Assembly: GCA_947589485.1 (NCBI GenBank)
Contig: CANQBK010000004.1
Span: 1-50,691 of the forward strand
Direction: 5' to 3'
Origin: an uncultured Clostridia bacterium
GTDB lineage: Bacteria; Bacillota; Clostridia; Oscillospirales; Acutalibacteraceae
Length of the DNA: 50,691 nt
The position numbers were made by a program, and so were the translations under genes. Shown here piece by piece: positions 33,651 through 41,445 of the stretch (within the stretch, counting starts at the first letter, position 1; every line of letters starts with the position of its first letter). The notes under the pieces are model-generated. The model did not search any database and was not told the DNA's origin. It saw nothing but the letters and a program-made list of their open reading frames with translations.

Positions 33651-33678
33651 AAATATTTATAAATTTTTGCTGTAACCA

Positions 33679-33717
33679 TTGACATTACAACAAAAATATG
33701 CTAATATATTGTTGTAA
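33679..33717 (+). promoter_or_regulatory. Promoter with inverted-repeat operator for the cupin gene
   Basis: TTGACA (33679-33684), 17 bp, TAATAT (33702-33707). Inverted repeat TTACAACA (33685-33692) / TGTTGTAA (33710-33717) brackets the spacer and -10, and another GGTTACAACA follows near 33725-33735. A likely binding site of the upstream Rrf2 regulator. Confidence 0.7.
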
Positions 33718-33761
33718 TTAAAAGGGTTACAACAATACGATTATTTTTGGAGGTGCTTTTT

Positions 33762-34115
33762 ATGAAAAATTACAGTAAAGTAAATGTAAGCGGCACGGAC
33801 AGAGTGGAGCTGCACGACACGCTCGGACTTACCGGTGCAGAGGTCAGTGTGAATTTTATGCCTGCGGGAGCGGGAGTTCCGTTTGTTCATGCACATAAGC
33901 AGAATGAGGAAATTTATATAATCCTTGAGGGCAGGGGATATATGGAGATTGACGGGGAGAAAGTTGCTCTTGCGGCAAATGATTTCCTGCGTGTATCGCC
34001 GGAAGCAAAAAGACAGCTTTTTGCTGATGACGATTCCCCGATTAAATACCTGTGCGTACAGGTCAAAGCCGGCTCAATTGAGGAGTATACCGCAAATGAC
34101 GCGGTTATGGCGTAA
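33762..34115 (+). CDS. Small cupin-domain protein
   Basis: 117 aa from ATG 33762 (GGAGGTG RBS; an ATG at 33747 overlaps it). Single conserved beta-barrel: VNFMPAGAGVPFVHAHKQNEEIYIILEGRGYMEIDGEKVAL and FLRVSPEAKRQLFADDD. Metal ligands HAH...E present, third His replaced (PEAKRQ). Substrate unknown; in Firmicutes such cupins often sit beside Rrf2/YwnA regulators. Confidence 0.9.
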   Translation: MKNYSKVNVSGTDRVELHDTLGLTGAEVSVNFMPAGAGVPFVHAHKQNEEIYIILEGRGYMEIDGEKVALAANDFLRVSPEAKRQLFADDDSPIKYLCVQVKAGSIEEYTANDAVMA

Positions 34116-34214
34116 TAATTATACAAGACCGAAATTCGGTAAGGTAAGATACGTTGTTATTCACTGTTCCGATTGAGGAATATTTTGGGTTAGTCATAAT
34201 AAAAGATAATGCTT

Positions 34215-34253
34215 AAAGCAGCACGGTCAATCAATCGAACCGTGCTGCTTTTT
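34215..34253 (+). terminator. Terminator after the cupin gene
   Basis: AAAGCAGCACGGT / ACCGTGCTGCTTT stem (34215-34227/34239-34251) and T-run. Confidence 0.85.
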
Positions 34254-34291
34254 GAATATATTTAAAATGTATTATAAAAAGAAAGGACTAT

Positions 34292-34336
34292 ATGAACATT
34301 TCAAAAGGAAAAATAAAATCTGCAAAAATGTCATAA
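34292..34336 (+). pseudogene. Possible 5' remnant of a phage ATP-binding gene
   Basis: A 14-aa ORF MNISKGKIKSAKMS, preceded by AAAGGA. The first dozen residues resemble the start of phage AAA ATPases (MNIS.GKIKKA..VVIYG.EG.GKS), recalled from memory, but it stops before the P-loop. Lies beside tRNA genes, a usual prophage site. Very short, so speculative. Confidence 0.2.
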
Positions 34337-34380
34337 CACACGAATCGGAGGGGGTGATAAATCGACAATTAAAAAAATAA

Positions 34381-34411
34381 CCGCATAAACGCTGAAACAG
34401 CATTTATGCGG
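34381..34411 (-). terminator. Terminator of the tRNA-Ser genes
   Basis: CCGCATAAA/TTTATGCGG stem extended by GCTG/CAGC around a single-base mismatch; leftward it is followed by TTATTTTTTT. Confidence 0.8.
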
Positions 34412-34417
34412 ACTTTA

Positions 34418-34504
34418 CGGAGGACAAGGGATTTGAACCCTCGCGCCGGTTTCCCGACCTACTCCCTTAGCAGGGGAGCCTCTTCACCACTTGAGTAATC
34501 CTCC
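34418..34504 (-). tRNA. tRNA-Ser (GCT)
   Basis: 87 nt. Seven-pair acceptor stem starting GGAGGAT, long variable arm, anticodon loop CTGCTAA giving anticodon GCU, T-loop GTTCAAAT. The CCA end is not encoded. Reads serine AGC/AGU. Confidence 0.93.
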
Positions 34505-34557
34505 AAATAGCAAAACATAATTTAATAATATTCTAAATTTAAAAAACAGAGTTTTTA

Positions 34558-34646
34558 TGGCGGAGAGGATGGGATTCGAACCCATGTGTCCTTACGGACA
34601 AACGGTTTTCAAGACCGCCTCGTTATGACCGCTTCGATACCTCTCC
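34558..34646 (-). tRNA. tRNA-Ser (TGA)
   Basis: 89 nt including an encoded CCA. Acceptor GGAGAGG/CCTCTCC, anticodon loop CTTGAAA giving anticodon UGA, long variable arm with GTCC..GGAC, T-loop GTTCGAAT. Upstream member of a two-tRNA transcript. Confidence 0.95.
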
Positions 34647-34694
34647 GTATATATTCAGACAATGCAAAAGCACTGTCGTCTTGCAACGTATATT

Positions 34695-34723
34695 ATAATA
34701 TCACACCGATTTGAATTTGTCAA
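34695..34723 (-). promoter_or_regulatory. Promoter of the tRNA-Ser pair
   Basis: Leftward TTGACA (34723-34718), 17 bp, TATTAT (34700-34695), about 50 nt before the tRNA-Ser(TGA) 5' end. Confidence 0.75.
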
Positions 34724-34740
34724 CTGTTTTTTTATATAAT

Positions 34741-35375
34741 TTTATAAAATAAAAGTTAAGGGCTCCGGCGCAGTTAAGGGCGCTGCCCTTAAAACCCGCC
34801 AAAGGCTCCGCCTTTGGAATCCGCAAGCCTTTGAAAAGGCTTGACCGAAACTTTTGACTATGGGTACATAAACTTATTGCGCGCGAACGTAGTTTTGGTT
34901 TGCAGTAAGAGCGAACGGAGTGAGCGATAACGCGAATCGCCTGCGCCGGCTCGGCGCCGCCAAAGGCTCCGCCTTTGGAATCCGCAAGCCTTTGAAAAGG
35001 CTTGAGCGAAACTTTTAATTATGGATATATAAACTAACGCCGCGCGATGGCACTTTTTGTTTGCAGTAAGAGCGAGCGGAGCGAGCGACAACGCGAATTG
35101 AGAGCGCAGGCACTGCGCCGAAACTTTTAACTATGGTACATAAACTTATTGCGCGCGAACGTAGTTTTGGCTTGCAGTAAGAGCGAACGGAGTGAGCGAT
35201 AACGCGAATCGCCCGCGCAGGCACTGCGCCGCGAATTGCCGGTGCCGGCTCGGCACCGCGCGAACGTAGTTTTGGCTTGCAGTAAGAGCGAGCGGAGCGA
35301 GCGATAACGCGAATCGACAGTGCGGGCACCGCACCGCGTGTTGCCTGCGCCGGCTCGGCGCCGCCGGGTTTTACA
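34741..35375. repeat. Nested dispersed GC-rich repeats (four module copies)
   Basis: Four partial copies of one module: an AAGCCTTTGAAAAGGCTT hairpin arm, GAAACTTTTAACTATGG..ATAAACT, GCGCGAACGTAGTTTTGG, TTGCAGTAAGAGCGA(A/G)CGGAG, ATAACGCGAATCG, then a GC palindrome such as CCGGCTCGGCGCCG. Starts near 34790, 34960, 35120 and 35258. Open frames through it are artefacts of the repeat. The same module recurs at 50394-50691 in the opposite orientation, with a small piece at 42666-42715. The remaining 35376-35596 is AT-rich with no gene. Confidence 0.9.
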
Positions 35376-35596
35376 TAATGCTTGAAATTAGTGGAACTGT
35401 CAATTATAATTATATTTAGTACAGTTGTCTTTTTTGGTTTAATGAAAAAACCGTCTGTATTAAATGTTACAATTGCGGTTGTATCACATATACATATTTA
35501 GGTATCTGCTATCTTATTCGGCTGTATGAAAGTTGCTTAAATTTTCGTTGATACTTATGTGTATTATAAATACTAATTTAAAGTGGTGAAAATATT

Positions 35597-36304
35597 ATGA
35601 TGAAAAATTTCGTGGAGTTTGAAAATGTATATAAGCGATATAAAATGGGGGAGGTTACTATAACCGCTGCGGACGGCGTGACTTTTTCCGTAAATGAGGG
35701 CGAATTTGCCGTTGTTGTCGGTTTGAGCGGAGCCGGCAAAACTACGGTTTTGAATATCCTTGGAGGAATAGACAGCTGCGACGAGGGGCGTATAATGGTC
35801 GGGGGAAAGGATATAAGTCATCTTAATAAACACGACTTGGCTTCATACCGCCGTTACGATATTGGCTTTGTGTTTCAATTTTACAACTTGATTCCAAACC
35901 TTACGGCTAAAGAAAATGTGGAACTTGCAACTCAAATATGCCGTGAATCGCTCGACGCCGATACCGTTCTTGACAGTGTGGGACTTTCGGAAAGAAAAAA
36001 TAACTTTCCCTCTCAGCTTTCCGGAGGTGAACAGCAAAGAGTATCAATTGCAAGAGCACTCGCCAAAAAGCCGAAATTGCTGTTGTGTGATGAACCTACC
36101 GGCGCACTTGATTACAATACGGGCAAAACCATATTAAAGCTGCTGCAAACAAAATGCAAAGAGGACGGAATGACGGTAATATTGATAACGCACAACTCTG
36201 CAATTACTCCTATGGCAAACAGGGTAATAAATATGCGCAGCGGAAAAGTAATAAGCAATGTGGTTAATCCAAATCCGATTCCGATAGAAGAAATTGAATG
36301 GTAA
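35597..36304 (+). CDS. ABC transporter ATP-binding protein (MacB/LolD type), orphan
   Basis: 235 aa. Walker [11 protein letters not shown]-loop [17 protein letters not shown], signature [15 protein letters not shown], Walker [14 protein letters not shown]-loop ILITHN. This subclass normally works with FtsX-like permeases (MacB/BceB type) encoded next door, but no permease follows: 36305-37647 lacks protein genes apart from a possible tiny ORF. It may serve a permease elsewhere, or the permease gene was lost. Upstream start ATGATG at 35597 with GTGGTGA as weak RBS. Confidence 0.93.
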   Translation: MMKNFVEFENVYKRYKMGEVTITAADGVTFSVNEGEFAVVVGLSGAGKTTVLNILGGIDSCDEGRIMVGGKDISHLNKHDLASYRRYDIGFVFQFYNLIPNLTAKENVELATQICRESLDADTVLDSVGLSERKNNFPSQLSGGEQQRVSIARALAKKPKLLLCDEPTGALDYNTGKTILKLLQTKCKEDGMTVILITHNSAITPMANRVINMRSGKVISNVVNPNPIPIEEIEW

Positions 36305-36413
36305 TCGTACTGCCTATGTTTAGATTATGCAAGCAATAAGTCTTTGTTCCTTGTTTAATGTTTCGATTTTTTATCTAACGTGTAATAAGTTTCTGTACAT
36401 ATATAATCTTAGA

Positions 36414-36489
36414 CGGCAAGAGTATGCCTTAAGTCTCATATTGTTACCATATATTATGTCGGTTTCAATATGAGTCTTTTCTTTTGCCG
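36414..36489 (+). terminator. Large hairpin after the ABC gene, probable terminator
   Basis: Outer arms CGGCAAGAG/CTTTTGCCG (36414-36422/36481-36489) and inner arms CTCATATTG/CAATATGAG (36435-36443/36466-36474), followed by CTTTATTTT. Separates the ABC gene from the next transcription unit. Confidence 0.55.
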
Positions 36490-36549
36490 CTTTATTTTAA
36501 ATCGTGCAACAAGTTTAAAAAAATTTTTTAAAAAAGTTCAAAAAAACTA

Positions 36550-36577
36550 TTGACATTTTATAATTAGGTGCTATAAT
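36550..36577 (+). promoter_or_regulatory. Strong promoter of a gene-less transcription unit
   Basis: TTGACA (36550-36555), 16-bp spacer, TATAAT (36572-36577), preceded by A/T tracts resembling an UP element. No sizeable ORF follows; transcription would start near 36584. Confidence 0.75.
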
Positions 36578-36704
36578 ATAATCAAGATAAGAAAAGAACA
36601 ACGACAGACCATAACGAGTGGTTGAAGTAAAGCGTAGGTTCTTTTGACTGCAAGAATTTGCGATTTACCTTTTCTGTCTAATCCACGAAGGGAGGCAAGC
36701 TCCA

Positions 36705-36785
36705 ATGGGCGATTTGGAACCTGTTATTCAAGATGACCTCGATGCCTTTTGGTGTAAGGTCTTCGGCAAGGATAAAACAGAGTAA
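36705..36785 (+). CDS. Possible 26-aa leader peptide in the large RNA
   Basis: ATG 36705 to TAA gives an acidic 26-residue peptide (MGDLEPVIQDDLDAFWCKVF...). GGGAGG lies 9 nt upstream but is part of a GGAG-GCAAG-CTCC hairpin that would hide it. May be a regulated small protein or chance. Confidence 0.3.
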   Translation: MGDLEPVIQDDLDAFWCKVFGKDKTE

Positions 36786-37593
36786 AAACGATTTTGTTTG
36801 AGTTTAGCTATGGCTGTACTGTACGAATGTGATAGCTCCGGTCGTGTGTAACTTAATATTTCGGTTGTATATACCGTGAGTTTGGAAATGTTTTTGATTT
36901 GCATGAAGGTGCTCGACAATAAAAGTCAGCCGGTATTTTTTTAAAATCTTTGTTGCACTTTATCGGCAGAGTGACCTTATAATTTTACAATTTAATATTG
37001 ATGGTTGTATGTATCCGTTTTTCGGTTCATTTCAGCCTAACCCTAAGACGCAAGGGGGATTGTCCGTATAAAGACGGAAATTTGTGTCATTGTATGGTTG
37101 AACAGGATTTTGCTCCGTCGTAGCTTGAATTTTTCTTGTATTCAGGCAATCGTTTTGTTGAGGACGGTTCGTTGTTTAGTGGATTGGTTTTCTTTTTATA
37201 CTTCTGCGATTGTCTGTATTTGAATGTATATGTTGTTTTTCGTATGGATTCAGGCGATGATTGGATTTGAACTTTAAATTTGTTTATACATATAATTTGT
37301 TTTAAATAAGGATTGAGTCCAATGTAATTTTTGCATTACGATTTTCTGATCAACTTGCAATATTAAGATGTTATATCTTGTATTTCTAAAATGGCTGCCG
37401 CAATCCCGTTGTTTTAAACGAGGGTTACGGTTACATAGGTACAAAGCGACGGAAGCGGATTGGTCGGGATTTGTGCCTGTGGTATGATAGACTGTTGGTG
37501 GGTTAGGTGCATCTTCCTTTAATTGTTATATAATAGACGGTCTATCGTATAATTGGTTTAGGATTTTTTTCATTTTATTCACTTCTGAGTATG

Positions 37594-37633
37594 CGGAAGC
37601 GGCTTCGACACAAATATGTCGGAGCCGCTTCCG
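37594..37633. terminator. 17-bp stem terminator (bidirectional)
   Basis: CGGAAGCGGCTTCGACA/TGTCGGAGCCGCTTCCG (37594-37610/37617-37633), 6-nt loop, one G-T pair. Ends the candidate RNA rightward and the TSCPD gene leftward. Confidence 0.9.
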
Positions 37634-37647
37634 TTTATAATTTTAAA

Positions 37648-37896
37648 TTACTTTGAAATAGCTTCTTCTATTGCCTTTGCCAATTGGTCGGGACATGAAG
37701 TGCCTTTGAAACCGCATTGTATGTTTTTGCATTTTTTAATTACATCTTCGGCGCGCATACCTTCTGCAAGTGCAGCAACACCTTGTGTGTTTCCCATACA
37801 GCCGCCCTCAAATTTAATATTTTTTACTATGCCGTCTTCAAGGTCAAATTGAATGGAACGTGAGCATGTTCCTTTGGTTTTATATGTGTATTTCAA
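37648..37896 (-). CDS. TSCPD domain protein (TIGR03905 type)
   Basis: 82 aa. GTCSRSIQFDLEDGIVKNIKF, GGCMGNTQGVAALAEGM and CGFKGTSCPDQLAKAIEEA; the TSCPD motif and conserved cysteines identify this small Clostridia family. TSCPD domains also occur at the ends of ribonucleotide reductases, where they bind metal; the stand-alone protein has no proven role. AGGAGG RBS. Separated from rpsR by a terminator. Confidence 0.93.
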   Translation of the reverse strand: MKYTYKTKGTCSRSIQFDLEDGIVKNIKFEGGCMGNTQGVAALAEGMRAEDVIKKCKNIQCGFKGTSCPDQLAKAIEEAISK

Positions 37897-37920
37897 TGTT
37901 TGTATCCTCCTTTTATTAAC

Positions 37921-37949
37921 AAAGACCGATGCCGTTGCATCGGTCTTTT
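37921..37949. terminator. Terminator of rpsF-ssb-rpsR
   Basis: AAAGACCGATGC/GCATCGGTCTTT with a CGTT loop; A-run and T-run on each side make it work in both directions. Confidence 0.92.
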
Positions 37950-37955
37950 ATATTA

Positions 37956-38207
37956 TCAGTCACTTGTGTAGGGAATGAGTGCCAAATATCTTGCACGCTT
38001 AATAGATACTGTAAGCTCACGCTGATGACGTGCGCAAGTACCTGTTACACGGCGAGGAAGGATTTTGGCTCTTTCCGAGATAAAACGGCGAAGTCTTGAA
38101 ATATCTTTGTAATCAATAACTTCAATTTTATCAACACAAAAAGCGCAAACTTTCTTGCGGCTTTTACGTCCGCCTCTGCGGTTATCTCTTTCAGGTCTGT
38201 CTGCCAT
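37956..38207 (-). CDS. rpsR: Ribosomal protein S18
   Basis: 83 aa. Basic N-terminus, [63 protein letters not shown] is complete S18 with the Cys pattern of zinc-binding (C+) paralogs: CxxC plus TGTC..H. Forms a heterodimer with S6 on the 30S platform. Last gene of rpsF-ssb-rpsR. Confidence 0.97.
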   Translation of the reverse strand: MADRPERDNRRGGRKSRKKVCAFCVDKIEVIDYKDISRLRRFISERAKILPRRVTGTCARHQRELTVSIKRARYLALIPYTSD

Positions 38208-38233
38208 TGGTTATTTCCTCCTTTACTGGTTTG

Positions 38234-38701
38234 TCAGAAGGGCAAGTCTTCATCGTTAGGCATATCCACAAAATCACCCGTGTCACCGCTTGAATATGAG
38301 GTGTTTGGTTGTGTGGGTTCCTGGCGAGAAGAAGTATGCCGATAGTTGTTAGAATAGTCGTTTGAACCTCCGCTGTACGAATCACGTTTCGGTTCGCAAA
38401 ATTCAACATTATCTGCCTGAACTTCAAAGGTGTAACGCTTATTGCCGTCACGATCCGTGTACGAACCGGTGCGGATTTGTCCTGTTATACCTATACGCTG
38501 TCCCTTTGAAAAATATCTGCAAATAAATTCCGCCGTCTGACGCCACGCGATAATATTTATAAAATCGGCTTGACGTTCTTCACCCTGACGGGAATAAGTA
38601 CGGTCGACCGCAATCGAAAATCTTGTCATTGCAATATCCGACTGCGTGTGTTTTAACTCCGGATCTGCCGTTAATCTGCCAATTAAAGATACATTATTCA
38701 T
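38234..38701 (-). CDS. ssb: Single-stranded DNA-binding protein
   Basis: 155 aa. OB-fold: MNNVSLIGRLTADPELKHTQ, TRFSIAVDR, ADFINIIAWRQTAEFICRYFSKGQRIGITGQIRTGSY, YTFEVQADNVEFCEP; a Gly/Ser/Asn-rich linker; acidic tip MPNDEDLPF that recruits replication and repair proteins. Classic position between rpsF and rpsR. Confidence 0.97.
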   Translation of the reverse strand: MNNVSLIGRLTADPELKHTQSDIAMTRFSIAVDRTYSRQGEERQADFINIIAWRQTAEFICRYFSKGQRIGITGQIRTGSYTDRDGNKRYTFEVQADNVEFCEPKRDSYSGGSNDYSNNYRHTSSRQEPTQPNTSYSSGDTGDFVDMPNDEDLPF

Positions 38702-38719
38702 TAAATACTGCCTCCTTAA

Positions 38720-39016
38720 TTATACGATTTCTTTTTTGATGATCATAGAACGGAGAATACCGTCGGTAATCTTTGTGATTCTGTCAAGCTCAGCCGGAAA
38801 TTCAGCCTCTGACTTAAAGTTAAAAAGAACATAGTACGCATCAGTTTCTTTTTTGATGGGATAAGCAAGTCTTCTTTTACCCCATTCGTCAATGCTTTCA
38901 ACGGTAGCATGTTTTTCAATAAGCGTCTTGAACTTTTTAACAGTTTCTGCAACAGCTTCTTCACCAAGTTTAAGTGAAATAACGATAACTGCTTCATAGG
39001 AATTGATAACTGCCAT
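38720..39016 (-). CDS. rpsF: Ribosomal protein S6
   Basis: 98 aa: YEAVIVISLKLGEEAVAETVKKFK, EWGKRRLAYPIKKETDAYYVLFNFKSEAEFPAELDRI. Full length. First gene of the operon; RBS AGGAGGTG. Probably autoregulated together with S18 through the leader upstream. Confidence 0.97.
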   Translation of the reverse strand: MAVINSYEAVIVISLKLGEEAVAETVKKFKTLIEKHATVESIDEWGKRRLAYPIKKETDAYYVLFNFKSEAEFPAELDRITKITDGILRSMIIKKEIV

Positions 39017-39044
39017 TTTAATTGCACCTCCTTATGGACTTATG

Positions 39045-39089
39045 GCTCCCCTTAAAAACGGGAGCAAGGATAGTTATGCAGCGCATAAC
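39045..39089 (-). promoter_or_regulatory. rpsF leader, candidate S6:S18 binding structure
   Basis: Leftward the leader forms GTTATGC-GCT-GCATAAC (39089-39073) then GCTCCC/GGGAGC (39065-39045) with CCG at the loop side, 20-25 nt before the RBS. Firmicute rpsF leaders carry an S6:S18 hairpin with an exposed CCG; this fits in position and general shape. Confidence 0.5.
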
Positions 39090-39172
39090 AATTAACAGTA
39101 TATCATTGGAATTTTAAAAAGTCAAGAGTACGGTTGTATATTTTGGCGAATTTGGCAAATTATCGTGTAACG

Positions 39173-39218
39173 TCAAAAAATCTCCCCGAAAATCGGAATT
39201 TTATCCTGATTTTCGGGG
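39173..39218 (-). terminator. Terminator of galU
   Basis: CCCCGAAAATC/GATTTTCGGGG (39184-39194/39208-39218), then a T-run leftward (39174-39181 on the complement). Confidence 0.9.
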
Positions 39219-39252
39219 GGCATATAAATCATTTTAAATGTTTTTGTGATGA

Positions 39253-40125
39253 TTAAAGTTCGGCGGCAATCTGTTTAATGTATTCTTTGAAAGCCGCACC
39301 GAGTACGGGATTTTGCAGAGCTATTTCAACGGTTGCCTTTAGTATTCCGAGTTTGTCGCCCATATCGTAGCGTTTTCCGGTAAAGTCAACACCGGTAATT
39401 CCGATTGTACGGGCAAGAGTCCTCATTGCGTCTGTAAGCTGTATTTCGCCGCCTGCGCCCGGTTCGGTTTTGTCCAAAATGTCAAAAATATCGGGAGTAA
39501 GCACACATCTTCCGAGAATGGAGTACAGCGACAAGACTTCTTCTTTCGTTTTGGGTTTTTCTATCATATCGGTACAATTGTACAAATTGTTTTCAATATG
39601 CTCCACTTTAAGAGAGCTGTATTTTGAAATCGAATCTTCCGGTACTGATTTTATACCAACAACAGATTTTCCGTATTTTTCGTATGCTCTTATAAGCTGA
39701 CCGCAGGCGGGGTCATCTCCGATAATTACATCATCTCCGTAAAGAACGGCAAACGGTTCGTTTCCGACAAAGGATCTTGCACAATTAACGGCGTGACCAA
39801 GACCTTTGGTTTCTTTTTGACGTACAAAGTAAATATTTGCCAGTCTTGAAATATTTACGACTTCTTCGTATACGTCTTTTTTGCCGGAAGCAAGAAGTCT
39901 TTCCTCCAACTCGGGGCTGCGGTCAAAATGATCCTCAATTATGCCTTTACCTCTGTTTGTTATGATTAGTATGTCGGTAATTCCGGAGTTGACAGCCTCT
40001 TCGACAATATATTGTATTGCCGGTTTGTCAACTATTGTAAGCATTTCTTTAGGCATCGACTTTGTTGCCGGCAGAACTCTTGTACCAAGACCTGCTGCAG
40101 GAATGACTGCTTTTGTTACTTTCAT
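39253..40125 (-). CDS. galU: UTP-glucose-1-phosphate uridylyltransferase
   Basis: 290 aa from ATG 40125 (GGAGG at good spacing; the ATG at 40140 overlaps the RBS). Nucleotidyltransferase motifs: KAVIPAAGLGTRVLPATKSMPKEMLTIVDKPAIQYIVEEA, AVLYGDDVIIGD, EKPKTKEE, GAGGEIQLTDAMR, DMGDKLG. Makes UDP-glucose for cell-envelope polysaccharides and glycolipids. Confidence 0.97.
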   Translation of the reverse strand: MKVTKAVIPAAGLGTRVLPATKSMPKEMLTIVDKPAIQYIVEEAVNSGITDILIITNRGKGIIEDHFDRSPELEERLLASGKKDVYEEVVNISRLANIYFVRQKETKGLGHAVNCARSFVGNEPFAVLYGDDVIIGDDPACGQLIRAYEKYGKSVVGIKSVPEDSISKYSSLKVEHIENNLYNCTDMIEKPKTKEEVLSLYSILGRCVLTPDIFDILDKTEPGAGGEIQLTDAMRTLARTIGITGVDFTGKRYDMGDKLGILKATVEIALQNPVLGAAFKEYIKQIAAEL

Positions 40126-40166
40126 TTGGTTTGCCTCCATTTTTTTGAATTTTGTATTTTTTTATT

Positions 40167-41201
40167 TTACATAAACAATGTTGAAAACATCAATATTAAA
40201 TAACACACAAATATTACCCAAGCAATCGAGGTGTTTACACCTCCGCACACCGCAATGGTGTTTGAAATATCTTCGTTGCTTTTGACCAGCTTTATATGTT
40301 TTATCTTTTTGATTGAGTGTTTATAGTAGCTTCTGTTTGCGCTGAACCCGCACCAAAACATTATTACCCACGATATTAAGTTGATAATATATGGAGCCAG
40401 CATTAACCATATTTCATAGTCATAGCAATTTTTAAATATCCACGAAAAGTAGTCCTGATAGGTTGCGTAGTTTATTCCGGCATCGACAAGGGATTCGGTT
40501 GCCTTGTTCCATAGCTGAATCGCATAAAAGGACGATATATAGCTGTTTGCTATGTTAAGTATAAATGAAAGTATGGTAATAATTGCACCTTTTAGGTACT
40601 GTTTTCTGTACAGGAACCACCCGCCGCTGAAGAAAAAAGCCATAAAGTTAAACCGACTTTTTCCTATTGACTTTATTTTCTTGAATATTTGCATATAATA
40701 AGGGGTGTTTACCTTTACGAATTTTGACAGTTCGGCACCGGTAACCCCGTTAAAGTCCTCGTCCTCTGACACACCGCCCATAGGGTCAATAAATATTGAA
40801 AACGGGCTGACGTTGTTTGCGTCTTTAAATTCGTTCGGAATGTTGCCGTACTGTTCGTCGAAGTTATTATGTTCGGGGTCATTGTACGGATTTCCTGCTA
40901 AGGGAATATAGGAGCCGCAATTTTTGCATACGCCGTTATCCTTTTCGTTTTTTGTTCCGCAAAAAGGGCATATAATTACAGCGTCGTCATCGGAACCGTC
41001 ATTTTCGTTTTTCGGTTCATCTTGGCAGTAAACTTCTTTCCAGCTTTTGTTTTCCTTGTGAAGGTTTGGGTAAATACATTTTCCTTTTTCCTTATAACAT
41101 TCTCTGTGATAAGGAGCGCCGCATTTTGGGCAGACAACAATATCGTCACCCTGCTGAAATTTTTCGGAGCAGACAGGGCAGTTTTTTCCCAAAAAATCCA
41201 T
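40167..41201 (-). CDS. Prok-RING/zinc-ribbon membrane protein
   Basis: 344 aa. The N-terminal prokaryotic RING-like finger CPVCSEKFQQGDDIVVCPKCGAPYHRECYKEKGKC (about 8-42) is followed by a zinc ribbon ICPFCGTKNEKDNGVCKNC (about 77-95), a flexible linker, and a C-terminal membrane part with 4-5 helices (FFSGGWFLYRKQYLKGAIITIL, resembling DUF2628). Such RING-membrane fusions are typical of Clostridia; some may sense metals or bind ubiquitin-fold-like partners, but function is unknown. Confidence 0.85.
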   Translation of the reverse strand: MDFLGKNCPVCSEKFQQGDDIVVCPKCGAPYHRECYKEKGKCIYPNLHKENKSWKEVYCQDEPKNENDGSDDDAVIICPFCGTKNEKDNGVCKNCGSYIPLAGNPYNDPEHNNFDEQYGNIPNEFKDANNVSPFSIFIDPMGGVSEDEDFNGVTGAELSKFVKVNTPYYMQIFKKIKSIGKSRFNFMAFFFSGGWFLYRKQYLKGAIITILSFILNIANSYISSFYAIQLWNKATESLVDAGINYATYQDYFSWIFKNCYDYEIWLMLAPYIINLISWVIMFWCGFSANRSYYKHSIKKIKHIKLVKSNEDISNTIAVCGGVNTSIAWVIFVCYLILMFSTLFM

Positions 41202-41445
41202 AACTCAGCCTCCTTTGAAAGTAATATTGTCGGTTATTTTCATATTATACTATATTTAAAAAAAATTGGCAAGGTAAAATTGCAATGTATTGAAAAATGG
41301 AACATAAGTGACTAAATAACACGTCAAAATTTTTCTTTCCACTTTACAAGAGATGATTTTTAAACTATAATTATATAGTTTAATTTATGTCTTTGGTCCG
41401 CACCTCAAAGACAGTAAAGACAATTAGTTTCCGTGCGGAGAAACG

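Larger units (their letters stand above)
36584..37636 (+). ncRNA. Candidate large structured non-coding RNA (about 1 kb)
   Basis: Bounded by the promoter at 36550-36577 and a 17-bp terminator stem at 37594-37633, with no ORF above about 30 codons on the plus strand. Local structure is dense: AAAAGAAC (36592-36599) pairs with GTTCTTTT (36638-36645) and competes with AGAAAAG/CTTTTCT (36590-36596/36669-36675); GGAG/CTCC at 36691-36703; CCGT/ACGG near 37063-37076; AATCCC..GTT/AAC..GGGTT near 37402-37426; GGTACAAA/TTTGTGCC near 37438-37477. Large ornate RNAs of Firmicutes (OLE, ROOL, GOLLD) have this kind of size and isolation, but I cannot match it to one. It could also hold short leaders or decayed genes. 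Confidence 0.5.

Noticed and set aside
34858-35334. Leftward ORFs of 62-104 aa with SLAPLALTAS-like repeats
   Set aside because: Open frames created by the GC-rich dispersed repeat; no RBS, and several frames stay open at once.
36728-36919. Leftward 63-aa ORF in the gene-less region
   Set aside because: No RBS or family; opposite to the strong promoter of the candidate RNA.
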